A stretch of 64,000 nucleotides of DNA, from the NCBI RefSeq assembly GCF_000284095.1, contig NC_017068.1, positions 806,001-870,000 on the forward strand, in the 5' to 3' direction. This DNA comes from Selenomonas ruminantium subsp. lactilytica TAM6421 (GTDB taxonomy: Bacteria; Bacillota; Negativicutes; Selenomonadales; Selenomonadaceae). Made by a program: the position numbers and the translations under genes. Positions 8,767-18,165 of the stretch are shown piece after piece (the stretch's first letter is position 1; the number at the start of each line of letters is the position of its first letter). The notes beneath the pieces were generated by a model that saw nothing but the letters and a program-made list of their open reading frames with translations, had not been told where the DNA came from and did no database searches.

Positions 8767-9670
8767 TATTGCCGGACGCTCCAAACTCTGGTTTGCTATT
8801 TCCAGCATCATCATCGTCGCCGGGCTTATCTGTATGTTTACCCGGGGCTTTAACTTCGGTATCGACTTTACCGGCGGTACCATCATCGATTTGAAATTCG
8901 AACGGCCCGTGGCCATTGCCGAAGTGCGTACGAGCCTGGCGAAATTCGGCCTGGAAGGCTCCCAGATCCAGCTCACGGGGGCTGAATCCGGTGTGACGGA
9001 AGCCGAAAATGTCATGATCCGTACCACGGATATGGAAGAGGCTCAGCGCAAGGAAGTCATGGCGGCCATCAAGACCGATGTGGGCAATTACGATGTGCTG
9101 CGCGAGGAAAAAGTGGGCGCTACCATTGGTGGCGAGCTCATAACCAATGCCGTGCTGGCTCTGGTGGTTTCCTGGGCACTGATCATCGCCTATGTGGCTT
9201 ATCGCTTTGAATGGCGCTTCGGTGTGTCGGCGGTGCTGGCCCTGATTCACGATATCCTGATTGTATTGGCGGTATTCTCCTTCACGGGACGTCAGATCGA
9301 TTCGTCCTTCATTGCGGCACTCCTGACGATTGTCGGTTATTCCATCAACGATACCATCGTTATCTTTGACCGCATCCGCGAGAATCTGAAGCTGCATTTC
9401 CGCCGCGGCGGCGATGTGGTGCAGCTGGTGAATACCTCCATCTTCCAGACGCTGACCCGTTCCCTCTATACGGTGTTCACTGTTATGTTCACGACCTTTG
9501 CCCTCTACTTCTTCGGCGGCGAAACGACGAAAGATTTCGCCTTTGCCCTGCTGGTTGGCTTTGGCTGTGGCTGCTATTCTTCCATTTTCATTGCCAGCCC
9601 CCTGTGGATTGTGCTTCGTAAAATGGGAGACAAGAAAAAAGCTGTGGCCAGTGCGGCTGTGGCAAAGTAA
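8753..9670 (+). CDS. secF: Protein translocase subunit SecF
   Basis: A 305-aa partner of SecD. It shows FNFGIDFTGGTIIDLKFE near residue 35, a short periplasmic domain, and a five-helix bundle with LLTIVGYSINDTIVIFDRI near 195. The ATG follows AAGGAGG inside the secD 3' end. The C-terminal tail is basic (RKMGDKKK), as is common. It ends the tgt-secDF run; a large hairpin follows. Confidence 0.96.
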   Translation: MNKLDIAGRSKLWFAISSIIIVAGLICMFTRGFNFGIDFTGGTIIDLKFERPVAIAEVRTSLAKFGLEGSQIQLTGAESGVTEAENVMIRTTDMEEAQRKEVMAAIKTDVGNYDVLREEKVGATIGGELITNAVLALVVSWALIIAYVAYRFEWRFGVSAVLALIHDILIVLAVFSFTGRQIDSSFIAALLTIVGYSINDTIVIFDRIRENLKLHFRRGGDVVQLVNTSIFQTLTRSLYTVFTVMFTTFALYFFGGETTKDFAFALLVGFGCGCYSSIFIASPLWIVLRKMGDKKKAVASAAVAK

Positions 9671-9696
9671 GAAGCAGTTTGTATTGATAGGATAAG

Positions 9697-9785
9697 ATGC
9701 CCGGTGGGCAGATGATATTTTTTGAGCTTTGGCAGGTTTGCCGAACATTGTGGAAAAGTCATCTGCTCACCGGGCTTATTGTTTT
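9697..9785 (+). terminator. Long hairpin terminator after secF
   Basis: CCCGGTGGGCAGATGA (9700-9715) pairs with TCATCTGCTCACCGGG (9759-9774), with one mismatch. The intervening 43 nt contain a second small dyad (GGCA/TGCC). TTATTGTTTT follows. Confidence 0.75.
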
Positions 9786-9810
9786 CAAAGCGTATAAATG
9801 CATGTATAAT
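9782..9810 (+). promoter_or_regulatory. Promoter of the CAP-domain gene
   Basis: TATAAT (9805-9810) stands 17 bp after TTTTCA (9782-9787). The -35 is weak, while the -10 is perfect. Confidence 0.5.
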
Positions 9811-9846
9811 ATATATGATGTTGTTTTTGGCAGAGGAGGTTATACT

Positions 9847-10443
9847 ATGTATTGTGGGAATATTTTGAATAGGTTATTGATATTATTTTTTGCAGCGGCA
9901 ATGATTTTTTCACCAGCCGAGGCAGCGGCGGAATGTCAGATGGACGATGAATGTACGGAAAGCAGTGCGTGTGATGAATGGGTGGAATGTGATGACGATG
10001 CGGAGGAAGCGGATTGTAACGTCGAGGAAGAAGCGTCAGCAGATGTTCCCTATTCGACTGACAATGCACAGGCACAGGGCGTTCTGGACCTTGTCAATAA
10101 GGAGCGGGAGGCACGTGGCCTTTCGCCGCTGCATCTTTCCCAGGAGTTGATGCAGGCTGCCGCCATACGTGCCGAAGAGATTACGCAGGAATTTTCCCAT
10201 ACTCGTCCCAATGGCGAATCCTGTACGGATATGATTGACAATGGCCGGGGCAGCGTGGGGGAAAATATTGCGGCCGGGGTGGCAACGCCGGTGGCGGTCG
10301 TCGACATGTGGATGAATAGTTCCGGCCATCGGGCGAATATCCTGAATCCGGCCTACGAGGAACTGGGTGTGGGTTACCTCAAGCAGGACGGCTCGCAGTA
10401 TACGCATTATTGGGTGCAGCTGTTCAGAGGCTCAGGAGAATAG
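9847..10443 (+). CDS. Secreted CAP (SCP/PR-1) domain protein
   Basis: A 198-aa exported protein. The signal peptide runs to about AEAAA, then comes an acidic, cysteine-bearing linker (ECQMDDECTESSACDEWVEC) and a CAP domain from about residue 75. CAP hallmarks are LVNKEREARGLSPL, FSHTRPNGES, GENIAAG, WMNSSGHRANILNP and YWVQLF, including the His and Glu residues of the conserved cleft. Bacterial CAP proteins of this type are common in spore-forming and diderm Firmicutes, but their activity is not settled. The start has AGAGGAGG 6 bp upstream. The Cys/Asp/Glu-rich linker is unusual and may bind metal. Confidence 0.85.
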   Translation: MYCGNILNRLLILFFAAAMIFSPAEAAAECQMDDECTESSACDEWVECDDDAEEADCNVEEEASADVPYSTDNAQAQGVLDLVNKEREARGLSPLHLSQELMQAAAIRAEEITQEFSHTRPNGESCTDMIDNGRGSVGENIAAGVATPVAVVDMWMNSSGHRANILNPAYEELGVGYLKQDGSQYTHYWVQLFRGSGE

Positions 10444-10459
10444 ATTGTAAAAAATGTTT

Positions 10460-10488
10460 TTGAAAAATTTCTAAATTTATGTTAAAAT
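10460..10488 (+). promoter_or_regulatory. Promoter of the CarD-like gene
   Basis: TTGAAA (10460-10465) and TAAAAT (10483-10488) are 17 bp apart, 57 bp before the start codon. Confidence 0.65.
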
Positions 10489-10544
10489 AATAGTAATGGG
10501 TTCCTGAATCGTTATTATTTCTTCTTGATAATGGGGGTGGGTGC

Positions 10545-11036
10545 TTGTTACAAATCGGTGATAAGGTGGTCTATCCAATGCATGGTGCCGGTATCATTGC
10601 CGGTATTGAGAAGTGTGATTTTTTAGGCGAGGGCAGGTCTTATTATGTATTGCAGATGCCGCTGGGGGACATGAAGGTGATGATTCCTGCGGATCGGGCA
10701 GATCATATCGGCCTGCGTGATGTGATTTCGGAAGAACGGGTGGATGAAGTGCGGGATGTGCTTGAGGACGAGCCTGACCGGCTGATGGGCACCTGGAACC
10801 GGCGGTATCATACGAATCTGGAGCGGCTGAAATCCGGTGATATCTGCGATGCAGCCGCAGTGGCAAGAAATCTCGTGGTGCAGGAACGGGAGCGGCGGAT
10901 ATCGGCAGGTGAACGCAGGCTTTTGGATCTGGCACGGCAGATTGTCGTGAGTGAGTTGGTCTATGCCTGCGACAAGAGTCCGGCCGAAGTGGAAGGCTGG
11001 ATGGATGATATCCTGGCGGCTAACGGCAGCAAGTGA
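10545..11036 (+). CDS. CarD/CdnL-family RNA-polymerase-binding regulator
   Basis: A 163-aa cytoplasmic protein whose N-terminus, IGDKVVYPMHGAGIIAGIEK, is the Tudor-like RNA-polymerase-interaction domain shared with TRCF. The helical C-terminal half (LDLARQIVVSELVYACDKS) matches the DNA-binding part of CarD/CdnL proteins. These stabilise open complexes, often at rRNA promoters. It begins at TTG after a G-rich Shine-Dalgarno. It has its own promoter and terminator. Confidence 0.9.
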   Translation: MLQIGDKVVYPMHGAGIIAGIEKCDFLGEGRSYYVLQMPLGDMKVMIPADRADHIGLRDVISEERVDEVRDVLEDEPDRLMGTWNRRYHTNLERLKSGDICDAAAVARNLVVQERERRISAGERRLLDLARQIVVSELVYACDKSPAEVEGWMDDILAANGSK

Positions 11037-11040
11037 ATGA

Positions 11041-11070
11041 AGGCAGATAGTTGTAGCTATCTGCCTTTTT
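11041..11070 (+). terminator. Intrinsic terminator after the CarD-like gene
   Basis: AGGCAGATAG (11041-11050) pairs perfectly with CTATCTGCCT (11057-11066), with a T-run following. Confidence 0.9.
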
Positions 11071-11074
11071 ATCG

Positions 11075-11104
11075 TTGACAGTGGCAGGCAAAATTTACTA
11101 TACT
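11075..11104 (+). promoter_or_regulatory. Promoter of the PIN-TRAM gene and isoprenoid cluster
   Basis: Consensus TTGACA (11075-11080) and TATACT (11099-11104) are separated by 18 bp, about 40 bp before the ATG at 11146. Confidence 0.7.
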
Positions 11105-11145
11105 TAAAGTTATGCAAGTAAATATCGCAGGAAGGAGGTGATTGT

Positions 11146-12294
11146 ATGTTAGACCGAGTTTTGCGTTTCTTCATTATCATGCTGCTGGCGATAGCAGGCG
11201 GAGCACTTCTGAATATGGCGACGCCGCTGTTGACCTTTTTTATCAGTACGGAGATCCTGGAAACAGAGATGGGCTTTTTCAAGCTGTCCATTGCCGGTTT
11301 CCTGAGCATTCTCTTTGGGGCGGCCTTGGGCGCTGCTTTTGGTTTTCTCTTATCTCCTTTTTTTATCCGCAAACTCAAGGGCTTTGCCGTGTTTGTGGAG
11401 GCCCAGCTGAACAAAATGCCAACCCATGATGTGATTGCTGGTGCCATTGGTTTACTTATCGGACTCATTATTGCAAATTTGCTGGGTTATGCTTTCTCGA
11501 AGATTCCCGTGGTGGGCGAGTATATCCCGGTGGTGTTCAGCATCGTGCTGGGCTATCTTGGTATTCATATCATGATAAAAAAGCGTTCGGAGCTTGTGAG
11601 CATCTTTGACTTCATTCCGAAGTTCATGAAGGAATTGGTCAAGATCCGGGAGGCTAAGCAGGCGGCAGCACCGAAGCTTCCGGCGGCAGAGGCTGGTGAA
11701 CAGCCCTGTTACAAGCTGCTGGATACCAGCGTCATCATCGATGGCCGCATTGCCGATATCTGCGAGACGGGCTTTTTGGAAGGTACGCTTCTGATTCCGG
11801 TATTCGTGCTGGAGGAACTGCAGCACATCGCCGATTCTGCCGATGCGCTGAAGCGGGTGCGGGGCCGGCGGGGGCTGGATATCCTGCAGAAGATCCGTCA
11901 GGAGACGCGCATGAAGGTGCAGATCACCGAGGAAGATTTCGAGGATATTCCCGAGGTGGATTCCAAGCTGGTACAGCTGGCCCAGCAGGTGGGGGGCAAG
12001 ATCATCACCAATGATTTCAACCTCAACAAGGTGGCGCAGCTGCGGGGCGTGGAAGTGCTCAATATCAACGCTCTGTCCAATGCCGTTAAGCCTGTGGTCA
12101 TCCCTGGGGAGGCCATGCAGGTGGCGATTGTCAAATCCGGCAAGGAAGCAGGTCAGGGGGTTGCGTATCTTGAGGATGGCACCATGATTGTCGTGGAAAA
12201 CGGCAACCGCTATATGGGTGAGACCATCGAGGTGGAAGTGACGTCTGCCCTGCAGACGGCGGCAGGCAGAATGATTTTTGCCAAGCCGAAATAG
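11146..12294 (+). CDS. Membrane PIN-TRAM domain protein (YacL-type)
   Basis: A 382-aa protein with four predicted N-terminal membrane helices (residues about 5-130), then a PIN nuclease domain starting KLLDTSVIIDGRIADICETG and a C-terminal TRAM domain (EVEVTSALQTAAGRMIFAKP). Acidic PIN residues are visible (DTS...DGR, VLEELQHIADS, GRRGLD, TNDFNLNKVA), so nuclease activity is plausible. The standard Firmicutes order CarD-PIN/TRAM-ispD-ispF-cysS-mrnC is kept. ATG 11146 follows GGAGGTG. Confidence 0.92.
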   Translation: MLDRVLRFFIIMLLAIAGGALLNMATPLLTFFISTEILETEMGFFKLSIAGFLSILFGAALGAAFGFLLSPFFIRKLKGFAVFVEAQLNKMPTHDVIAGAIGLLIGLIIANLLGYAFSKIPVVGEYIPVVFSIVLGYLGIHIMIKKRSELVSIFDFIPKFMKELVKIREAKQAAAPKLPAAEAGEQPCYKLLDTSVIIDGRIADICETGFLEGTLLIPVFVLEELQHIADSADALKRVRGRRGLDILQKIRQETRMKVQITEEDFEDIPEVDSKLVQLAQQVGGKIITNDFNLNKVAQLRGVEVLNINALSNAVKPVVIPGEAMQVAIVKSGKEAGQGVAYLEDGTMIVVENGNRYMGETIEVEVTSALQTAAGRMIFAKPK

Positions 12295-12307
12295 TATGTA
12301 CAGGATG

Positions 12308-12346
12308 CTGTGAATAAGCCTGCCCTCGGGGCAGGCTGTTTCACAG
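12308..12346 (+). terminator. Nested hairpin between the PIN-TRAM gene and ispD
   Basis: GCCTGCCC (12318-12325) pairs with GGGCAGGC (12329-12336), and outer CTGTGAA pairs with TTCACAG. There is no long T-run, so it may be an RNA-processing or partial-termination site instead. Confidence 0.5.
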
Positions 12347-12369
12347 TTTCGTGACTTAGGAGTGATAAT

Positions 12370-13125
12370 ATGGTCAGTGTTATTTTCCCCGCCGCCGGGC
12401 AGGGAAAACGAATGCAGGCTGGTATAAATAAAGTGCTGCTGACTTTGGCAGGGGAGCCCATTCTCGTGCGCACGCTGAAAACTTTTTCGGCGGTGGCAGA
12501 AGTCGGAGAGCTTATCGTGGTGGTGGCTGCGGATGAAGTGGCGGCGGTGGAGGAACAGCTGCGCAAGGTCAGCGGCTTGAAGCCTTTTCAGGTAGTGGCC
12601 GGTGGCAGTGAACGCCAGTATTCCATCTGTAATGGATTGCAGCAGGTCAGTGAAAGTGCCGATGTGGTGCTGGTGCATGATGCCGCCCGCCCGCTGGTGA
12701 CCCCAAAGACCATTCAGGCGGTTATCGATACAGCCCGTGACAAAGGGGGAGCTATTGCGGCGGTACCCGCCAAGAACACCATCAAGGTGGTGGACGCAGA
12801 CGGGCTGGTGGTGGATACGCCGCCCCGCAGCACCCTTTGGGAAGTGCAGACACCGCAGGGGTTCCGCAAGGATATTTTAGTGAAGGCCAATGAGGCGGCT
12901 ATCGTCGATGATTTCCTGGGCACCGATGATGCCAGCCTTGTGGAGCGCATCGGCGCTCCGGTGGCCGTGGTGCAGAGCGATTACCGCAATATCAAGGTGA
13001 CCACGCCGGAAGATCTGCTGATTGCCGAAGCGTTTTTGCAGTGTACGGCCGAGGATGAGGCAAAGAGCCTGCAGGCGGCTGCCGCTGAAGCTCGTGAGGC
13101 GTGGTTGAAGGAGGCTGACAAATGA
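12370..13125 (+). CDS. ispD: 2-C-methyl-D-erythritol 4-phosphate cytidylyltransferase
   Basis: A 251-aa MEP-pathway enzyme that attaches CMP to methylerythritol phosphate. It begins with the nucleotide-binding [20 protein letters not shown]. It carries [13 protein letters not shown] near residue 100, [10 protein letters not shown], and [10 protein letters not shown] near 165, all typical. The C-terminal 25 residues are an Ala/Glu-rich extension. The stop overlaps ispF by 4 bases. Confidence 0.96.
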   Translation: MVSVIFPAAGQGKRMQAGINKVLLTLAGEPILVRTLKTFSAVAEVGELIVVVAADEVAAVEEQLRKVSGLKPFQVVAGGSERQYSICNGLQQVSESADVVLVHDAARPLVTPKTIQAVIDTARDKGGAIAAVPAKNTIKVVDADGLVVDTPPRSTLWEVQTPQGFRKDILVKANEAAIVDDFLGTDDASLVERIGAPVAVVQSDYRNIKVTTPEDLLIAEAFLQCTAEDEAKSLQAAAAEAREAWLKEADK

Positions 13126-13598
13126 CAAGATTTGGCATGGGCTATGATGTCCATCGTTTAGTGGAAGGCCGTAAGCTCATTATCGGGGGCGTGGAAATCC
13201 CCCATACCTTAGGGCTGTTGGGCCATTCCGATGCGGATGTGCTGCTGCATGCCGTGGCTGATGCCCTTTTAGGGGCAGCGGCGTTAGGTGATATCGGCCG
13301 TCATTTCCCCGATACCGATCCGCGCTTCAAGGGAGCGGACAGCATGAAGCTCCTGGCCCATGTGGCAGAGCTTATCAAAGAAAAAGGCTATGTCACGGGC
13401 AATGTGGATGCCACCATCGTGGCCCAGAAGCCCAAGATGAAGGACTTTATCCCGCAGATGAACGCAAATATCGCCCGTGTATTGGGCGTTGATATTGACC
13501 AGGTTAATGTAAAGGCCACCACTGAGGAAAAGCTGGGCTTTACCGGCAGTGAGGAAGGTATCTCCGCCTACGCGGTGGCAGGTATCGAAAAGGCTTGA
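13122..13598 (+). CDS. ispF: 2-C-methyl-D-erythritol 2,4-cyclodiphosphate synthase
   Basis: A 158-aa MEP-pathway cyclase. The zinc-site motif GMGYDVHRL (residues 5-13), then [20 protein letters not shown] and [10 protein letters not shown], and the C-terminal [12 protein letters not shown], are all present. It overlaps ispD by ATGA and follows it in the pathway order IspD, (IspE), IspF; ispE is not in this window. Confidence 0.97.
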   Translation: MTRFGMGYDVHRLVEGRKLIIGGVEIPHTLGLLGHSDADVLLHAVADALLGAAALGDIGRHFPDTDPRFKGADSMKLLAHVAELIKEKGYVTGNVDATIVAQKPKMKDFIPQMNANIARVLGVDIDQVNVKATTEEKLGFTGSEEGISAYAVAGIEKA

Positions 13599-13623
13599 TC
13601 AAGGTCAAGCAGGAGGAATCTTA

Positions 13624-15051
13624 ATGTTAAAAGTTTATAATACCATGAGTCGCAGCAAGGAAGAATTCAAGCCCCTGAAAGAGGGGGAGGCCAGCATCTA
13701 TTGCTGCGGCGTTACGCCCTATAACCATCCCCATATCGGCAATGCTCGTCCCTTTGTGACCTGGGATGTGATCCGCCGCTATCTGGCACATAAGGGCTAT
13801 AAGGTCCGCTATATCCAGAACTTCACCGATGTGGATGACAAGATCATCCGCACCGCCAATGAAGAGGGCGTGAAATGGAGTGATATTTCCGGCCGTTATA
13901 TCGATGCTTACTTCAAGGCTATGGATGCCCTGAATGTGAAGCGGGCGGATATCTATCCGCGCGTCAGCGAAACAATCCCCGACATCATCGCCATGGTGCA
14001 GAAGCTGGTGGACAAGGGCTACGCCTATGCCGTGGACAACGGTGACGTGTTCTATCGGGTGGAAAAATTTGCCGGCTATGGCAAACTCAGCGGCCGCAAG
14101 CTGGAAGATATGCAGGCCGGTGCCCGCATTGATGTGGATGAGCGCAAGGAACATCCCATGGACTTTGCCCTCTGGAAGGCAGCCAAACCCGGCGAACCCA
14201 GTTGGGACAGCCCTTGGGGCAAAGGTCGCCCGGGCTGGCATATCGAGTGCTCCACCATGTCCCTGAAATATCTTGGGGAGAAATTTGACTTCCATGGCGG
14301 CGGCAGCGACCTGATCTTCCCGCATCATGAAAACGAGATTGCCCAGAGTCAGGCCTGCATCGGCGATGAGCACAGCTTTGCCCAGTATTGGCTCCACAAT
14401 GGTTTCATCACCATCCATAACGAGAAGATGTCCAAGTCCAAGAACAATTTCTTCACCGTCAAGGACATCCTGGCTGAATACCCGGGCGAAGTCGTGCGCT
14501 TCTTCATCCTGCAGACCCATTACAGAAGCCCCCTGGACTTCAGCGACGAGCGCCTCAAGGAAGCCCAGACCAGCCTGAACCGTCTGGCCCAGTCCAAGGG
14601 CTTTATGGATGAGCTGCTGGCCAAAGCCGGCAAGAGCGATACGGCCAAGGAATTGGCGGACAAGGCCGCAGGCTATGTCAAGGAATTCCATGAAGCCATG
14701 GACGATGACTTCAATACGGCGTTGGCCATCAGCCAGATCTTTGCCCTGTCCAAGGACATCAACATCTACTATCAGGATGTCATGAACAAGGGCACAGCCT
14801 TCGACAGCGAGAACTTTGCCAAAGTGGCAGAGGCCTACAAGCTGATGACGGGCATTATCGGCATCTTCGAGCAGGAAGAGGCCGCTGATGATGGCTTAGC
14901 GAATAAATTAATGGATCTTATCATCAATATCCGGCAGGATGCCCGCAAGGAAAAGAACTGGGCTCTGGCGGACAAGATCCGTGATGAACTCAAGGAAGCC
15001 GGGGTAATCCTCGAAGATACACCCCAGGGCGTACGGTGGAAAAAAGCATGA
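13624..15051 (+). CDS. cysS: Cysteinyl-tRNA synthetase
   Basis: A 475-aa class I synthetase. The start at 13624 follows AGGAGG by 7 bp. It shows CCGVTPYNHPHIGNARPF with the HIGN signature, the zinc ligands (first Cys of that motif, later IECSTMS and the HHENE His/Glu), and NEKMSKSKNN (KMSKS loop) near residue 275. The anticodon-binding helical region follows. The stop overlaps the start of mrnC (ATGA). Confidence 0.97.
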   Translation: MLKVYNTMSRSKEEFKPLKEGEASIYCCGVTPYNHPHIGNARPFVTWDVIRRYLAHKGYKVRYIQNFTDVDDKIIRTANEEGVKWSDISGRYIDAYFKAMDALNVKRADIYPRVSETIPDIIAMVQKLVDKGYAYAVDNGDVFYRVEKFAGYGKLSGRKLEDMQAGARIDVDERKEHPMDFALWKAAKPGEPSWDSPWGKGRPGWHIECSTMSLKYLGEKFDFHGGGSDLIFPHHENEIAQSQACIGDEHSFAQYWLHNGFITIHNEKMSKSKNNFFTVKDILAEYPGEVVRFFILQTHYRSPLDFSDERLKEAQTSLNRLAQSKGFMDELLAKAGKSDTAKELADKAAGYVKEFHEAMDDDFNTALAISQIFALSKDINIYYQDVMNKGTAFDSENFAKVAEAYKLMTGIIGIFEQEEAADDGLANKLMDLIINIRQDARKEKNWALADKIRDELKEAGVILEDTPQGVRWKKA

Positions 15052-15536
15052 AGTTTGACCATTTCAAGATGCTCGTTGAGATGATGTTCCAGCCCGATGG
15101 GGACGGGGGCATCCTGCAGCGTTACAAAGATGTGGATGTGAAGCAGCTGAACCCGCTGGTTTTGGCCTATGTGGGGGATGCCTACTTCCATCTCTTCGTG
15201 CGCACGCGGCTGCTTTCCTATGAGCAGGCCAAGGTGCAGGCGTTGCACTCCTTCAGTGCCCAGATGGTGTCGGCAGTCTGGCAGGCCAAGGCCTATCAGG
15301 GGATTGAGGATAAGCTCACCGAAGAAGAGAAGGCTATCTATCGCCGGGGGCGCAATGCCAAGAGCCATGCACCCCGCAGTGCCTCTGTGGCGGAATACCA
15401 TGCCAGTACCGGCTTTGAAGCCCTGCTCGGCAGTCTTTATCTCTCCGAGCAGAATGAACGGCTCTACGAGATTGCGGAAATGTCCTTCCAGATCATCTCG
15501 CAGGCCATGATGAAGGAAATACGGGAGAAGAATTAA
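15048..15536 (+). CDS. mrnC: Mini-ribonuclease III
   Basis: A 162-aa RNase III domain protein lacking the dsRNA-binding domain, which in Firmicutes matures 23S rRNA. Motifs include LNPLVLAYVGDAYFHLFVR with the catalytic Asp, GRNAKSHAPRSASVAEYHAS, and TGFEALLGSLYL with the second acidic residue. The start at 15048 overlaps the cysS stop and has GGTGGA upstream; an upstream GTG in frame is less likely. It directly follows cysS, as in Bacillus. Confidence 0.95.
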   Translation: MKFDHFKMLVEMMFQPDGDGGILQRYKDVDVKQLNPLVLAYVGDAYFHLFVRTRLLSYEQAKVQALHSFSAQMVSAVWQAKAYQGIEDKLTEEEKAIYRRGRNAKSHAPRSASVAEYHASTGFEALLGSLYLSEQNERLYEIAEMSFQIISQAMMKEIREKN

Positions 15537-15539
15537 CGA

Positions 15540-16235
15540 ATGATAAAAGTAAAACTTTTGAACTATACGCCGGAGCCGGAGCGGGCAGTGGCCATGGCGG
15601 CACGGCTCTGCTATTCGGCCAGCGGTGCGGAGGAGCTGGCGGAAAAGCTCAGCGATGATAAAGTGAAGGAAATGGTGCGCCGCATGGTGGCCTTAGGCCA
15701 CGGCTCCACCCTGGAACATGCCAGCTTCACCTTCGGCATTGAAGGTGTCAGCCGGGTGCTGACCCATCAGCTCGTGCGCCACCGCATTGCTTCCTATGAC
15801 CAGCAGTCCCAGCGCTATGTGGCCGCTCATGGCTTCCAGTACATCACGCCGCCCTCCATTGCGGAAAAGCCTGAGGCTATGGCCAAATACGAAGCCCTGC
15901 TGGAGGAAATCCGCAAGACCTATGACGAGCTCACGGAAATGGGCGTGCCCAAGGAAGATGCCCGCTATGTGCTGGCCAATGCCACGGAGACGAAAATCCT
16001 CGTGACCATGAACGCCCGCAGCCTCATGCATTTCTTCAATCTGCGCTGCTGCAACCGGGCCCAGTGGGAAATCCGGGACATGGCCTATAAGATGCTGGCT
16101 GAGGCCAAGAAAGTGGCGCCGACGCTGTTCTTCAATGCGGGCGCCAGCTGCGTCAACACGGGGCGCTGTCCGGAAGGGGCCATGACCTGCGGCAAGCTCA
16201 GTGAGATGCTGAAATTACGGGAGAAAGAAGCATGA
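15540..16235 (+). CDS. thyX: Flavin-dependent thymidylate synthase
   Basis: A 231-aa enzyme that methylates dUMP with methylene-THF and FAD/NAD(P)H. The ThyX signature [14 protein letters not shown] near residue 79 fits RHRxxSxxxxSxR exactly. [20 protein letters not shown] in the C-terminal half is the other conserved block. It is 3 bp from mrnC and overlaps rlmB by 4 bp. Confidence 0.96.
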   Translation: MIKVKLLNYTPEPERAVAMAARLCYSASGAEELAEKLSDDKVKEMVRRMVALGHGSTLEHASFTFGIEGVSRVLTHQLVRHRIASYDQQSQRYVAAHGFQYITPPSIAEKPEAMAKYEALLEEIRKTYDELTEMGVPKEDARYVLANATETKILVTMNARSLMHFFNLRCCNRAQWEIRDMAYKMLAEAKKVAPTLFFNAGASCVNTGRCPEGAMTCGKLSEMLKLREKEA

Positions 16236-17131
16236 GAAACGATAACCGTAAGGATAAGCCGCGTTTCAAGAAGCGCGATAACAAAGACAGCAAAAAGCCC
16301 TTGGAAAAATTGACCCGTCAGATGCTGGCCAACCAGAAAATGACCAGTAAGAAAATGGCGGACCAGGGCGCAGAAGCTCGGGAATTGCCCGAAGATGTGC
16401 TGATTGGCCGCAATGCGGTGACGGAAGCCCTGCGGGCCGGGCGCGGCATCAATAAGATCCTGCTGGCCGATGGCGACCGGGAAGGTCAGGTCAGCGAAAT
16501 CGTGGCCCTGGCCAAGGAACGGGGCATTGTGCTGCAGTTCGTGGAGCGCGGCAAGATTGAGTCCGTAGCCGGTGGTTTGCGTCATCAGGGCGTGCTGGCT
16601 TATGTGGCTCCTGTAGCCTATGCGGAACTTGACGATATCCTGGCCAAGGCGGAAGCGGCTGGCGAGCCGCCTTTCCTGTTGCTGCTGGACGAATTGGAAG
16701 ATCCCCATAATCTGGGTGCGCTGCTGCGTACGGCAGACGCCACCGGTGTACATGGGGTGCTGATCCCGAAGCGCCGCAGTGTTCCCCTGACGGCCACCGT
16801 GGCCAAGACCTCGGCCGGGGCGGTAGAATACGTGCCGGTAGCCCGCATCGGCAATATTTCCCAGACATTGAAGGCCTTGAAGGAAAAAGGTTTCTGGGTG
16901 GCTGGCGCCGATATGGATGGCAGCCAGAATTATTATGAAGCTGACCTGACGGGCCCGCTGGTGCTGGTGGTGGGCAGCGAAGGCAAGGGCATGGGGCGTC
17001 TGACCAAGGAGCAATGTGACTTCATCGTGAAGATGCCCATGGTGGGAAAGATCAATTCCCTCAATGCTTCTGTGGCTGGCTCAATTTTGATGTATGAATC
17101 CATGCGTCAGCGTTTGGCCAAGAAAAGTTGA
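16232..17131 (+). CDS. rlmB: 23S rRNA 2'-O-ribose methyltransferase, RlmB/TrmH-type SpoU
   Basis: A 299-aa protein. A basic N-terminal extension ([20 protein letters not shown]) precedes the substrate-binding domain ([20 protein letters not shown]), and the SpoU knot domain carries [33 protein letters not shown] and [16 protein letters not shown]. The trefoil-knot SAM motifs are complete. Members methylate G2251-type positions, though the exact site cannot be read. It ends the ispD-to-rlmB run. Confidence 0.93.
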   Translation: MRNDNRKDKPRFKKRDNKDSKKPLEKLTRQMLANQKMTSKKMADQGAEARELPEDVLIGRNAVTEALRAGRGINKILLADGDREGQVSEIVALAKERGIVLQFVERGKIESVAGGLRHQGVLAYVAPVAYAELDDILAKAEAAGEPPFLLLLDELEDPHNLGALLRTADATGVHGVLIPKRRSVPLTATVAKTSAGAVEYVPVARIGNISQTLKALKEKGFWVAGADMDGSQNYYEADLTGPLVLVVGSEGKGMGRLTKEQCDFIVKMPMVGKINSLNASVAGSILMYESMRQRLAKKS

Positions 17132-17180
17132 TACTTTACAACAAATATTGCTCAAGGGGACTAAAGTCCTATGACCTTCC

Positions 17181-17210
17181 TTGACTATTACCTTACAATA
17201 GGGGTATAAT
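17181..17210 (+). promoter_or_regulatory. Promoter of sigH
   Basis: TTGACT (17181-17186) and TATAAT (17205-17210) are 18 bp apart, 35 bp before the first start codon. Confidence 0.7.
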
Positions 17211-17245
17211 CAAAACGTACTGAAAAGTATAAGGGGATTGCAAGA

Positions 17246-18034
17246 ATGAAAACTGGGGAAGTTTTCAGTAAAGGGGAACGTGCGATGGAAGCAGAACAAA
17301 CTACAGAAGATTTATTTGTAGAAGAAATCTACAGTGAATTCGCCAAGCTCACGGATGAGGAGATACTGCTGGCCATCAAGGATAGCAACGACAAAGCCGC
17401 GCTGGATTATTTGATCAACAAATACCGTAATTTCGTGCGTGCCAAGGCTCGTTCCTATTTCTTGATCGGGGCAGATCGTGAAGATATCATTCAGGAAGGT
17501 ATGATTGGCTTTTACAAGGCGATACGGGATTTTCGCAATGACAAGCTGTCCTCCTTCCGGGCTTTTGCGGAGTTGTGTGTGACACGGCAGATCATTACGG
17601 CTATCAAGACCGCAACGCGGCAGAAGCACATTCCGCTGAACTCTTATATCTCGCTGAACAAGCCCATCTATGATGAGGATTCGGACAGAACCCTCTTAGA
17701 TGTCCTTTCCGGAGCCAAGGTTACGGATCCGGAAGAACTGGTCATCAGCCGTGAGGAGTTTGTGGATATCGAGAAGAAGATGGAGGAGATACTCTCCGAC
17801 CTGGAGTGGAAGGTTCTCATGAGCTATCTCGATGGCAAGAGCTATCAGGAGATTGCCGAAGACCTGCACCGCCATGTGAAATCCATCGACAACGCTTTGC
17901 AGCGGGTGAAGCGGAAGCTGGAGAAGTACATGGAGAAGCGCGGGGATGAACTCGATGTGACCACCATCTATCGGGGCCTTAGCTCCATTAACCGCCGTTT
18001 GCGGGGCATTGATGAAGACGATTATCTGCGTTGA
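17246..18034 (+). CDS. sigH: RNA polymerase sigma factor SigH (sigma-30)
   Basis: A sigma-70-family factor of 262 aa. Region 2 (LINKYRNFVRAKARSYFLIG, then ADREDIIQEGMIGFYKAIRD) and the stretch TRQIITAIKTATRQKHIPLN are almost identical to those of Bacillus SigH. Region 4 contains LDGKSYQEIAEDLHRHVKSI. In spore formers SigH starts sporulation; in Negativicutes its role is less clear. Two starts with equally good Shine-Dalgarno sites exist, 17246 and 17285; the second removes 13 residues. A C-terminal extension of about 30 residues (TIYRGLSSINRRLRGIDEDD) goes beyond the Bacillus protein. Confidence 0.95.
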   Translation: MKTGEVFSKGERAMEAEQTTEDLFVEEIYSEFAKLTDEEILLAIKDSNDKAALDYLINKYRNFVRAKARSYFLIGADREDIIQEGMIGFYKAIRDFRNDKLSSFRAFAELCVTRQIITAIKTATRQKHIPLNSYISLNKPIYDEDSDRTLLDVLSGAKVTDPEELVISREEFVDIEKKMEEILSDLEWKVLMSYLDGKSYQEIAEDLHRHVKSIDNALQRVKRKLEKYMEKRGDELDVTTIYRGLSSINRRLRGIDEDDYLR

Positions 18035-18057
18035 AATCATTTATATGCATTATAGGA

Positions 18058-18088
18058 CTGACCGGTCAATTGACTGGTCAGTTTTTTT
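18058..18088 (+). terminator. Intrinsic terminator after sigH
   Basis: CTGACCGGTC (18058-18067) pairs with GACTGGTCAG (18072-18081) with one G-T mismatch, followed by seven T. Confidence 0.9.
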
Positions 18089-18126
18089 GCAACAAGAACA
18101 AACAATAATGTCTATGACAAAACGCA

Positions 18127-18155
18127 TTGAAGGGGAAAAATATCTATGTTATAAT
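18127..18155 (+). promoter_or_regulatory. Promoter of modABC
   Basis: TTGAAG (18127-18132) and TATAAT (18150-18155) are exactly 17 bp apart. The transcript would start just before the structured leader at 18166. Confidence 0.7.
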
Positions 18156-18165
18156 TTTTTTGGTA